A stretch of 64,000 nt of DNA, taken from the NCBI RefSeq assembly GCF_013870525.1, contig NZ_JACBXD010000007.1:87401-151400 (forward strand), in the 5' to 3' direction. This document shows, one piece after another, positions 34,664 through 42,537 of the stretch. The position numbers and the translations under genes are program-made. Source of the DNA: Amycolatopsis pittospori. GTDB taxonomy: Bacteria; Actinomycetota; Actinomycetes; Mycobacteriales; Pseudonocardiaceae. Within the stretch, counting starts at the first letter, position 1. Every line of letters starts with the position of its first letter. Below the pieces are notes generated by a model that searched no databases, was not told the DNA's origin, and saw only the letters and a list, made by a program, of their open reading frames with translations.

Positions 34664-34906
34664 ATGAGCGAGGTCGTTTACAACCGGATCGCGATGTTGC
34701 GGGCGGAACGGGGCATCTCCCGCCGCGAGCTCGCCGATGCGCTGGGCGTGCACTACCAGACCATCGGCTACCTCGAGCGCGGCGAGTACAGCCCGAGCCT
34801 CTACCTCGCCCTGCGGATCGCGACGTTCTTCGAGGTCGCGGTGGAGATCATCTTCTCCACCGCGCCCTTCCCGCGGATCGGCGATTCTTCGGAGCGTTCG
34901 GCATGA
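34664..34906 (+). CDS. Small XRE-family transcriptional regulator
   Basis: An 80-residue protein that is essentially one Cro/CI helix-turn-helix: RIAMLRAERGISRRELADAL, then VHYQTIGYLERGEYSPSL. A short hydrophobic tail (FFEVAVEIIFSTAPFP) resembles the YgzD/XRE regulators adjacent to ABC-2 genes. It has no separate sensor domain. The gene is 3 bp after the permease and overlaps the ClpN-like gene by 4 bp. Autoregulation of the operon, perhaps at 32857-32874, is likely. Confidence 0.88.
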   Translation: MSEVVYNRIAMLRAERGISRRELADALGVHYQTIGYLERGEYSPSLYLALRIATFFEVAVEIIFSTAPFPRIGDSSERSA

Positions 34907-35571
34907 CGATGCTGGAGCGGGCGCACGCGCACGCGGTCCGGCTGGGGCGGGACCGGATCGGCGGAGAGGAACTCCTGCTCGCCGTACTGGACACCGCCAT
35001 CGGCCACCTCGTCCTGATCGGCCTGGGAATCTCGCAGGACGTCCTGGTGTGGCAGTTGTCGAAACTCGACGTGCTTCCGGCTTCCGGTTCCTTCGAGGAC
35101 CACGCGGTCACCGCCGAAGCCCTCGACGTCCTTAGTTCCTCATCCGGCCCCGCCGAGACACTCATCGCCTTGCTGTCGGCCGGCGGTGGCGTGGCGCGCG
35201 TGCTGGGCGAACACGGTGTGACACCCGCGCTGGCCCAGGAAACCCACGATCGGATCCAGGCCCGCTTCGACGATGGCCGCAACTGGGGCAGCCGGACCAT
35301 CACGCGTTCGACGAGTGCGGATCCGCCCGCCGACATCGACCTGCTCAGCGAGGAGATCGCCGAGCACCGGCGACGCAAGGAAGCCGCCATCGGAACGCAG
35401 GACTTCACCCAGGCGGCCGCCGTGCGCGACGCGGAAAGGGAGGTTCTCCGCGTGCGATCCGGGCTCGTCCGGGAGTGGGCCATGTCCGTCGATCCGGTGG
35501 ACCTCGCGGAAGCGGTCGTCGCTTTGCGGGACGAGGTCGCGGCGCTTCGGGCGCAGCTCGAGCTCTCCTGA
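34903..35571 (+). CDS. Stand-alone ClpN-domain protein with a UVR-like segment
   Basis: A 222-residue protein. The N-terminal ~140 residues look like a Clp/ClpC N-domain (MLERAHAHAVRLGRDRIGGEELLLAVL, then VLGEHGVTPALAQE). Residues about 150-185 (EEIAEHRRRKEAAIGTQDF then AAAVRDAERE) match the UvrB/UvrC-type UVR motif seen in ClpC adaptors such as McsA. No AAA+ ATPase follows, so it is not ClpC itself. The C-terminus ends with a helical VALRDEVAALRAQLELS. It overlaps the XRE gene by 4 bp, so it is coupled to the transporter/regulator set. A proteolysis adaptor that turns over the XRE protein or permease is possible but unproven. Confidence 0.78.
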   Translation: MTMLERAHAHAVRLGRDRIGGEELLLAVLDTAIGHLVLIGLGISQDVLVWQLSKLDVLPASGSFEDHAVTAEALDVLSSSSGPAETLIALLSAGGGVARVLGEHGVTPALAQETHDRIQARFDDGRNWGSRTITRSTSADPPADIDLLSEEIAEHRRRKEAAIGTQDFTQAAAVRDAEREVLRVRSGLVREWAMSVDPVDLAEAVVALRDEVAALRAQLELS

Positions 35572-35575
35572 TTTC

Positions 35576-35891
35576 GCATTTAGTCGACTAAATGCCATGC
35601 CTCCGCAAGGGTGGTCGACTCGCGATCGGTGGTGGCCGTCGTGCTCACCGCAAGGAAACGGTCCTCCGCGCCACCCAGAAGCCGAAGCACCCGTTCCGAC
35701 ACAAGCCACACCCGCCGCATTTAGCCGACTAAATGCCATACCTCCGCAGGGTGGTCGAATCGCGGGGATCGACTCGCGATCGGTGGCGGCCGTCGTGCTC
35801 GCTGCAAGGAAACGGGTCCTCCGCGCCACCCAGAAGCCGGAGCGCCAGCTCGGACACAGGCCACACCCACCGCATTTAGTCGACTAAATGC
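35576..35891. repeat. Tandem repeat punctuated by three 20-bp palindromes
   Basis: The palindrome GCATTTAGTCGACTAAATGC occurs at 35576-35595 and 35872-35891, with a one-mismatch copy at 35717-35736. The intervals 35576-35716 (141 bp) and 35717-35871 (155 bp) are diverged tandem copies; the second carries a 14-bp insertion near 35756-35772. The third palindrome is followed by a partial third unit. The whole 441-bp gap between the ClpN-like and HNH genes (35572-36012) consists mainly of this array, and no gene is evident. The TTTAGTC and AATGC parts recall family A. Confidence 0.9.
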
Positions 35892-36012
35892 GATGCCTTC
35901 GCACGGTAGTCGAATCGCGATGACCGGATCACCCTTCAGTGGTATCCGCACCATTTCTCGGTTGCGTAAAATTACGAACACGTGTTCGATCGAGGCGTGG
36001 TATTATTGAGGG

Positions 36013-37281
36013 GTGTCCGAGACCGAGGTTCCCGTTCTTCCTGAGCTGCCGCAGGAGTTGTGGCGTGCCGGGAAACTGGAGCTTGCCCATGGGGCGCGAC
36101 ACTTCCTGCAAGTGATGCGGGTCGCCGCCGCCGGACTGGGGCGGTTCTTGGCGGAGATCGAGTCTCGGGGCGCGAAGGATTTGTACGGTTATGGGACTAC
36201 GGAGGCGTGGTTCGCTGATCTCGCGGGTCTGACCCGTGGTGAGGCGGGGGATGTGGTGAAGCGTGCGGTCGCGTTGAATCCGACGCGTGCGCTTGATGGC
36301 ACCGAAGTCCCGCCATTCGCGCCTGCCACTGCGGCTGTCGCGGCCGAGGGGCTGGTCGGTGACGAGCGGATCGATCAGATTCTGAAGGCACTGCAGCAGA
36401 TCCCGGCCGAAACCTCGGTGGAGGATCGGGCGTGTGCGGAGAACCAGCTCGCGAATCTCGGCCGTGACGCCGGGCCCTCGGAGATCGCGAAATGTGCGAA
36501 GCAGATGCTGGCGTGGCTCGACCCCGACGGCAAAGAGCCGAAGGATCCCGAACCTGCCCAGCCGCGCCGCGAACTCACTGTGGAGCGCCGCAAAGACGGC
36601 TTCTGGAACCTCAAAGGCCTGTTGGACGATGAACTCGGCGCCCGCACAGCAGCGTTCATCGAGGCCTACTCCAAACCCCGCCCGACCGACGAGTTCGGCG
36701 AGGCCGATTGGCGGACCAAGCCCGAACGTCAAGGTGACGCGTTCGCTGATCTGCTGGATCTGGCGATCGCTTGCCCGGATCAGCCCGGGACCAACGGTTA
36801 CCGGACCCTGGTGCACGTCACCATCGGACTTGAGGAGCTCAAAACCGGGCTTGGGACCGCCTGCCTCGATTTCGTCGGGGAGATGACCGCCCGCGACGCC
36901 CGCATGGCCGCCTGCGACTGCCTCATGCTCCCCGTCGTCCTCAACGCCGCCGGAGAGCCCCTCGATGTGGGACGGCTCAGACGCTTCGTCACACCCGGCC
37001 AACGACGTGCCCTGAACATCCGCGACGGCGGCTGCGCCTTCCCGGGCTGCCACCGACGGCCGAAGGGCTGTCACGCACACCACATCCACCACTGGGCAGA
37101 CGGCGGACGGACCGACCTCCGCAACCTCGTCCTACTCTGCAGCTTCCACCACCGCCTGATCCACCACGGCGAATGGGAAGTCCGCATGGCGGCCGACGGG
37201 CTACCCGAGTTCATCCCACCCCAGTACCGGGACCCGCTACGAAGTCCCCGGCGCAACACCCTCCACCGCGCCGCAGCATGA
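36013..37281 (+). CDS. DUF222/HNH endonuclease-domain protein (13E12 repeat-like)
   Basis: A 422-residue protein of the large actinobacterial DUF222-HNH group. The N-terminal ~300 residues are the DUF222 region (RGAKDLYGYGTTEAWFADLA, TRDEAGDVV-like segment). The C-terminal HNH/zinc motif is CAFPGCHRRPKGCHAHHI followed by HWADGGRTDLRNLVLLC and HHRLIHHGEW. These proteins are often multicopy and near mobile elements, with no defined role. GTG 36013 follows GAGGGG. Upstream codon use looks slightly less GC3-rich in places than the neighbours (TTGTACGGTTATGGGACT), hinting at transfer. It sits between a tandem repeat and a decayed transposase. Confidence 0.88.
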   Translation: MSETEVPVLPELPQELWRAGKLELAHGARHFLQVMRVAAAGLGRFLAEIESRGAKDLYGYGTTEAWFADLAGLTRGEAGDVVKRAVALNPTRALDGTEVPPFAPATAAVAAEGLVGDERIDQILKALQQIPAETSVEDRACAENQLANLGRDAGPSEIAKCAKQMLAWLDPDGKEPKDPEPAQPRRELTVERRKDGFWNLKGLLDDELGARTAAFIEAYSKPRPTDEFGEADWRTKPERQGDAFADLLDLAIACPDQPGTNGYRTLVHVTIGLEELKTGLGTACLDFVGEMTARDARMAACDCLMLPVVLNAAGEPLDVGRLRRFVTPGQRRALNIRDGGCAFPGCHRRPKGCHAHHIHHWADGGRTDLRNLVLLCSFHHRLIHHGEWEVRMAADGLPEFIPPQYRDPLRSPRRNTLHRAAA

Positions 37282-37292
37282 CCCCGCACGAC

Positions 37293-37323
37293 CCGAAGAG
37301 CCCGTCGGCGACGGGCCCTTCGG
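37293..37323 (+). terminator. Hairpin terminator after the HNH gene
   Basis: Arms CCGAAGAGCCCGTC (37293-37306) and GACGGGCCCTTCGG (37310-37323) pair with one mismatch around a 3-nt loop, beginning 12 bp past the HNH stop. A stable stem with a tight loop but no clear T-run. Confidence 0.65.
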
Positions 37324-37395
37324 CATGCCCACCTCACCGCACCGGGCCTCGCAGGTCGTGAGCGGCGATTCGGGTTAGGCGTGTCCTGTGGATCT

Positions 37396-38085
37396 TCATC
37401 GGAGGTGGAGGACGATGCAGGCGAGGATGATCTCGGCGCGGTGGTAGGCGGCTCGTTTCGCGAACCTGGTGGCCAGGCCACGGAATTGTTTGAGCCAGTT
37501 GAAGCATCGCTCGACCACGTTGCGGAGCTTGTAGAGGTCGGGGTCGAAGGCCGGTGGCCTGCCACCCGCGCTGCCTCTGGCGTTGCGGCGGGCGACCTGG
37601 TCGGCGCGTTCGGGGATGGTGGCGTTGATCCGGCGTTCCCGTAGCGCAGTGCGGGTGCTGTGGGGTGGGTGTAGGCCTTGTCGGCCAGCACCCGCCCGAC
37701 CCGCACTCTCCGCCCGTCCACGTCGAGGTCCCGAATCTCGTCCAGCAGCGGCAGCGGCTGCGGGTTGTCCCGGGGTGAGGATCACCGCCAACGGCAGCCC
37801 CGCGGCGTCGACGGCGAGGTGGATCTTGCTTGTCAGTCCGCCTCGGGAGCGTCCGAGGTATTCCCCGTCGATGACGAGGTCTTCGATCCAGTCCGCGCAG
37901 CCCCCTTTTTTCCGGGCGCAGGCCGCGCGCTGAGGATCCGGTCCCATGTCCCGTCCGCGGTCCACTTCCGCAATCGCTCATGCGCAGTCTTCCACTGCCC
38001 ATAGCGTTCCGGCAGATCACGCCACGGCGCACCGGCTACCCCGCTGCCCCGTCTCCGCAGGCAGCAACGGCGCGATCACCGCCCA
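37396..38085 (-). pseudogene. Decayed IS5-family transposase (insertion-sequence remnant)
   Basis: Reading the minus strand, fragments of one IS5-type DDE transposase appear in changing frames: LPAETGQRG, then [20 protein letters not shown] to TWDRILSA, then a jump to [20 protein letters not shown] and [20 protein letters not shown], then DVDGRRVRVGRVLADKAYTH in another frame, and finally TALRERRINATIPERADQVA through RNVVERCFNWLKQFRGLATR. Deletions have removed the part between TWDRILSA and ARKKG, where the first catalytic Asp region belongs, and part of the N-terminus. At least three frame changes mean it cannot be active. I could not identify matching terminal inverted repeats. It shows that the HNH/repeat patch is an insertion-prone site. 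Confidence 0.85.
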
Positions 38086-38550
38086 CGCCCTAGGCGAAGA
38101 GGTGTTCAGAACCTACGGTGGCCGGGTCGGGACCGTGTTCCGTGAAAGCCTTCTCAGCCGCCCTTGACAGACGGTTGCGGAGCGCGCCACAAGCTGATCC
38201 TCGTAACCGGCTACAGCTCCACGACCCGAGCGACCCGACCACCCCGAACCTGCCTCATAGCGGCCACCACCGGCACCGCGCTGGGCGCCGCTCTGCTATC
38301 CGACGGACCAGGCCGGCGAGGCACGATCGTCCTGGCCGTGGGCGCGTGGGTCCTGATGTCGCTGGACGACAGATGGGGCACGCCGGCGGCGGTGTTCGCC
38401 TCGGCCGTCCCGGGATCCGCTCCGGCTGTCGGCGGTACTCGCGCCACCGCACGCGGGCCCGTTGTCGCCGAATCTACGCACCCGCCACGCGGACGTCGAC
38501 GGCTCCGGCCGCACCGCACCGAACATCACCTTGACTCCCGCCGGACCGCA
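38086..38550. other. Gene-free stretch between IS remnant and cobN riboswitch
   Basis: No supportable gene is seen here. An open frame from 38164 reads into cobN, but it crosses the riboswitch, and its only protein-like portion is a short hydrophobic run near 38245-38400 (ALGAALLSDGPGRRGTIVLA). A TTGACA box occurs at 38164-38169 without a clear -10. The cobN promoter should be in this interval. Confidence 0.5.
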
Positions 38551-38665
38551 CCGGAGAGTGAGCGGGAACCCACGCGTCGGCAGAGGGAGGAACCCGGTGA
38601 GAGTCCGGGGCGGTCCCGCCACTGTCACCCCTCGCAGCCGAAAGAGGGGAAGCCAGGAACTCCGG
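38551..38665 (+). ncRNA. Cobalamin (B12) riboswitch upstream of cobN
   Basis: Conserved segments appear in order: GGAGGAACCCGGTGAGAGTC, then GGGGCGGTCCCGCCACTGTC, a hairpin CCCCTC...GAGGGG and the GAAGCCAGGA box. CCGGAG (38551-38556) and CTCCGG (38660-38665) can form the closing P1 stem. The element ends about 50 nt before the cobN start, so cobalamin should repress the chelatase large subunit. It differs in sequence from the cbtB riboswitch at 8064-8157 but has the same core. Confidence 0.93.
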
Positions 38666-38715
38666 CCGGCGCGACCGCACGACCCGGGGCGCGGACACCC
38701 CGAGTGAGGACTGCC

Positions 38716-41700
38716 GTGATCCTGCTTCTGTCCACATCGGACACCGACCTGCTCAGCGCACGTGCCAGTGAGGTCGATTACCGGCTGGCCAACCCCGCCC
38801 GGCTCGACCTGGGCGAACTGCCCGGGCTGCTCGACGGCGCCCAGATCGTCGTCGTCCGGATCCTCGGGTCGGAGCGCAGCTGGCAGGAAGGCCTCGACAC
38901 GGTCCGCGCGAGTGGCGCGCACGTGGTCGTCCTCGGCGGCGAGCAGACGCCGGACGCGCAGCTCATGAAGCTGTCCACGGTCCCGGCGGGTACGGCGGCG
39001 GAGGCCCACGCGTATCTCGCGCAGGGCGGGCCGGAAAACCTCACGCAGCTGCATCGCTTCCTGAGCGACACGGTGCTGCTCACGGGTGACGGCTTCGAGC
39101 CGCCCGCGGTGCAGCCGTTGTGGGGGGTCCTCGAACGCGACCCCTCGCGCAACGAGGGTCCGGTCATCGCGATCCTTTACTACCGCGCGCATCACCTGTC
39201 CGGGAACACCGAGTTCGTCCACGCCCTTTCCGACGCGATCGAGGACGCCGGGGGCCGCGCGCTCCCGATCCACTGCGCGTCCCTGCGCACGCGTGAGCCG
39301 GAGATGATGGCCGAGCTCGCCAGGGCCGACGCGCTGCTCGTCACCGTCCTGGCGGCCGGTGGCACCAAACCGTCCGGGGCCGGCGCGGGCGGGGACGACG
39401 AGGCGTGGGACGTCGCCGAAATGGCGGCGCTCGACATCCCGATCCTGCAGGCGCTCTGCCTCACCAGCGATCGCGAGACGTGGTCGGGGAACGACGACGG
39501 CCTCTCCCCGCTCGACGCGGGCAACCAGATGGCCGTCCCCGAGTTCGACGGCCGCCTGATCACCGTCCCGTTCTCGTTCAAGGAGATCGACGACGACGGC
39601 CTCCCGAAGTACGTACCCGACGCCGAGCGCGCGTCGAGGGTCGCCAAGATCGCGCTCGCTCACGCGCGTCTGCGGCACACGCCGCCCCATGAGCGCAAGA
39701 TCGCGCTGATGCTGTCGGCGTACCCGACGAAGCACTCCCGCGTCGGCAACGCCGTCGGTCTCGACACCCCGGCGTCCGCGATCGAGTTGCTGCGCCTCAT
39801 GCGCGACAGGGGCTACGACCTCGGCGAGGAACCGTTCCCCGGCGTCGAGCCCACCGGCACCGACCAGCCCGACGGCGACGCGCTGATCCACGCGCTCATC
39901 GCGGCGGGCGGGCAGGACCCGGAGTGGCTGACCGAGGAACAGCTGTCCGGCAACCCGATCCGCGTCAGCACCGCCCAGTACCGGGAGTGGTTCGCCGAGC
40001 TGCCCGCGGAGCTGCGCGAGGGGATGGAGGAGCACTGGGGTCCCGCCCCCGGCGAGCTCTACGTCGACAACGGCGACATCGTCCTGGCGTCCCTGCAGTC
40101 GGGCAACGTCATCCTGATGATCCAGCCGCCCCGCGGGTTCGGCGAGAACCCGGTGGCGATCTACCACAACCCGGACCTCCCGCCGAGCCACCATTATCTG
40201 GCCGCCTACCGCTGGCTGGAGCAGGAGTTCGGCGCGCACGCCGTCGTCCACCTGGGCAAACACGGTTCGCTCGAATGGCTTCCCGGCAAGACCGCGGGCC
40301 TCTCGGATTCCTGTGCGCCGGACGCGGTCCTCGGGAACCTTCCGCTGATCTACCCGTTCCTGATCAACGACCCGGGCGAGGGCGCGCAGGCGAAACGGCG
40401 CGCGCACGCCACGATCGTCGACCACCTGATCCCGCCGATGGCCCGCGCCGAGAGCTACGGCGACATGGCCCGCCTGGAACAGCTTCTCGACGAGCACGCC
40501 AACATCGCCGCGATGGACCCGGCGAAGCTGCCCGCGGTCCGCGCGCAGATCTGGACGCTGATCCAGGCCGCGAAGCTCGACCACGACCTCGGCGTCGAGG
40601 AACGTCCGCACGACGCGGAGTTCGACGACTTCCTCCTGCATATCGACGGCTGGCTGTGCGAGGTCAAGGACGCCCAGATCCGCGACGGCCTGCACATCCT
40701 CGGCGCGGCACCGGAAGGCGAGGCGCGGATCAACCTCGTGCTCGCGATGCTGCGCGCCCAGCAGATGTGGGGCGGCAAGCAGGGGGCCGTCCCGGGTCTG
40801 CGTTCGGCCTTGGGGCTGAAGGAGAACAGCGACGCTCCACTGTCCGAAGTGGACGCGATCGAGCAGAACGCCCGCTCGCTCGTGGAGGCGATGGAGGCCA
40901 GGGACTGGTCCCCCGCCGCCGTCGCCGAGGTCGTCGCCGACGTGCCGGAACACCAGGACGTCGCCCGCGTGCTGACCTTCGCCGCCACGGAGATCGTGCC
41001 GCGTCTGGCGGGCACCAGCGGCGAACTCGACGCCGTGCTGCACGCCCTCGACGGCGGTTACATCCCGGCCGGCCCCAGCGGGTCTCCCCTGCGCGGCCTG
41101 ATCAACGTCCTGCCGACCGGCCGCAACTTCTACACCGTCGACCCGAAGGCCATCCCGAGCCGTCTCGCCTGGGAGACCGGGCAGGCGCTCGCCGACTCGC
41201 TTCTCCGCCGCTACAAAGACGACAGTGTTTCTCCCGCCCCCCTCTCCGAGGATCCCACCCCCCGTGGCGACTGGCCGCGGTCGGTCGGCCTGTCGGTCTG
41301 GGGAACATCGGCCATGCGCACCTCGGGTGACGACGCCGCGGAAGTCCTGGCCCTGCTGGGTGTCCAGCCGGTCTGGGACGAGGCGTCGCGCCGGGTCACC
41401 GGGATCGAGGCGATCCCGCTCGCCGAACTCGGCCGTCCCCGGATCGACGTCACCGTGCGGATCAGCGGGTTCTTCCGCGACGCCTTCCCGCATGTGATCA
41501 CCCTGATGGACGACGCCGTCCGGCTCGTGGCGAACCTGGACGAACCGGACGAGCAGAACTTCGTCCGCGCCCATTCCCGGGCGGATCTGGCCGCGCACGG
41601 CGACGAACGCCGTGCCACCACGCGGATCTTCGGCTCCAAGCCGGGTGCGTACGGCGCGGGCCTGTTGCCGCTGATGGATTCCGGGAACTGGCGTGACGAC

Positions 41701-42336
41701 AAGGATCTCGCCGAGGTCTACGCCGTGTGGGGCGGGTTCGCCTACGGCCGCGACCTCGACGGCAGGCCCGCACGCGAGGACATGGAGAACTCGTACAAGC
41801 GGATCGTGGTCGCGGCCAAGAACACCGACACCCGCGAGCATGACATCGCCGACTCCGACGACTACTTCCAGTACCACGGCGGGATGATCGCGACGGTCCG
41901 CGCACTGACCGGGACCGCTCCGGCGTCCTACGTCGGCGACAGCACCACCCCGGACGCCGTCCGCACCCGCACCCTCGGCGAGGAGACCGCCCGCGTCTTC
42001 CGCGCCCGTGTGGTCAATCCGCGCTGGCTGGCCGCGATGCGCAAACACGGCTACAAGGGCGCGTTCGAGCTGGCGGCGACGGTCGACTACCTCTTCGGTT
42101 TCGACGCCACCGCCGGGGTCGTGGGCGACTGGATGTACGAAAAGCTCACCGAGTCCTACGTCCTCGACGAGGTCAACCAGGAGTTCCTTCGCCAGGCCAA
42201 TCCGTGGGCACTGCGCGGCATCATCGAGCGGCTGAACGAAGCGGCCGATCGGGGGCTCTGGGCGGAGCCGGACGCCGACCTTTTGGCTCAGCTGCGCGAG
42301 GTCTACCTCTCGTTGGAGGGCGACCTCGAATCCTGA
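38716..42336 (+). CDS. cobN: Cobaltochelatase large subunit CobN
   Basis: A 1206-residue CobN that binds hydrogenobyrinic acid a,c-diamide and inserts cobalt with ATP hydrolysis by its AAA+/VWA partner (ChlID at 18166-20139). The start is GTG 38716, preceded by GAGGA five bases away, giving the typical N-terminus VILLLSTSDTDLLSARASE. The frame is open upstream to 38164 but that would translate the riboswitch. Family landmarks are VVHLGKHGSLEWLPGKTAGL in the centre, GGVGLDT-type IALMLSAYPTKHSRVGNAVG earlier, and the C-terminal VDYLFGFDATAGVVGDWMYE. Length is normal. It is single-gene under its own B12 riboswitch, distant from the other cob blocks. Confidence 0.95.
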   Translation: MILLLSTSDTDLLSARASEVDYRLANPARLDLGELPGLLDGAQIVVVRILGSERSWQEGLDTVRASGAHVVVLGGEQTPDAQLMKLSTVPAGTAAEAHAYLAQGGPENLTQLHRFLSDTVLLTGDGFEPPAVQPLWGVLERDPSRNEGPVIAILYYRAHHLSGNTEFVHALSDAIEDAGGRALPIHCASLRTREPEMMAELARADALLVTVLAAGGTKPSGAGAGGDDEAWDVAEMAALDIPILQALCLTSDRETWSGNDDGLSPLDAGNQMAVPEFDGRLITVPFSFKEIDDDGLPKYVPDAERASRVAKIALAHARLRHTPPHERKIALMLSAYPTKHSRVGNAVGLDTPASAIELLRLMRDRGYDLGEEPFPGVEPTGTDQPDGDALIHALIAAGGQDPEWLTEEQLSGNPIRVSTAQYREWFAELPAELREGMEEHWGPAPGELYVDNGDIVLASLQSGNVILMIQPPRGFGENPVAIYHNPDLPPSHHYLAAYRWLEQEFGAHAVVHLGKHGSLEWLPGKTAGLSDSCAPDAVLGNLPLIYPFLINDPGEGAQAKRRAHATIVDHLIPPMARAESYGDMARLEQLLDEHANIAAMDPAKLPAVRAQIWTLIQAAKLDHDLGVEERPHDAEFDDFLLHIDGWLCEVKDAQIRDGLHILGAAPEGEARINLVLAMLRAQQMWGGKQGAVPGLRSALGLKENSDAPLSEVDAIEQNARSLVEAMEARDWSPAAVAEVVADVPEHQDVARVLTFAATEIVPRLAGTSGELDAVLHALDGGYIPAGPSGSPLRGLINVLPTGRNFYTVDPKAIPSRLAWETGQALADSLLRRYKDDSVSPAPLSEDPTPRGDWPRSVGLSVWGTSAMRTSGDDAAEVLALLGVQPVWDEASRRVTGIEAIPLAELGRPRIDVTVRISGFFRDAFPHVITLMDDAVRLVANLDEPDEQNFVRAHSRADLAAHGDERRATTRIFGSKPGAYGAGLLPLMDSGNWRDDKDLAEVYAVWGGFAYGRDLDGRPAREDMENSYKRIVVAAKNTDTREHDIADSDDYFQYHGGMIATVRALTGTAPASYVGDSTTPDAVRTRTLGEETARVFRARVVNPRWLAAMRKHGYKGAFELAATVDYLFGFDATAGVVGDWMYEKLTESYVLDEVNQEFLRQANPWALRGIIERLNEAADRGLWAEPDADLLAQLREVYLSLEGDLES

Positions 42337-42443
42337 CGTCACCCGCTGGAGCAGCCCCTTGGCCCTCCCGGCGGTACCACTGTCGTATGCGCAGAACTTA
42401 GCGTGACAGGGGCGGTGGGACGTCAATGATCGGGAGGACAGCG

Positions 42444-42536
42444 ATGATCAAGCGTCTGTTGAAGGTCGTGCTTCGCCACGGTTGCTGCTCGGCGTGCACG
42501 GGTCAGGGCTGCGGCTGCTGCAGCGCCTGTAAGTAG
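42444..42536 (+). CDS. 30-residue Cys-rich peptide next to cobN
   Basis: An ORF too short for normal gene calling. ATG 42444 follows a strong GGGAGGA ribosome site (42432-42438) by five bases. The peptide has a basic, partly hydrophobic N-terminal half (MIKRLLKVVLRHG) and a C-terminal half with seven cysteines at 14, 15, 18, 23, 25, 26 and 29 in the pattern CCSAC-TGQGCG-CCSAC, a duplicated CCSAC motif. That density of Cys suggests metal binding (Co, Zn or Cu) or disulfide/thioether structure. It lies 107 bp after cobN and convergent with the RibD-like gene (1-bp gap). The upstream gap has CTGTC (42378-42382) inverted as GACAG (42402-42406). I know no named family. The ribosome site and repeated motif argue against chance. 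Confidence 0.68.
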   Translation: MIKRLLKVVLRHGCCSACTGQGCGCCSACK

Positions 42537-42537
42537 C

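Noticed and set aside
35576..35891. CRISPR array
   Set aside because: Only two long diverged units with palindromes, no short regular repeats with unique spacers and no cas genes.
37282..38101. Search for intact terminal inverted repeats of the IS5-type remnant
   Set aside because: No convincing pair was found by eye, so only the transposase pseudogene is annotated.
38164..38715. Upstream extension of cobN giving 1390 residues
   Set aside because: It crosses the B12 riboswitch and has low-complexity sequence; GTG 38716 with GAGGA gives the family N-terminus.
38296..42426. 1376-residue open frame on the minus strand opposite cobN
   Set aside because: It mirrors cobN codon structure in a high-GC genome; no domain or ribosome site was seen.
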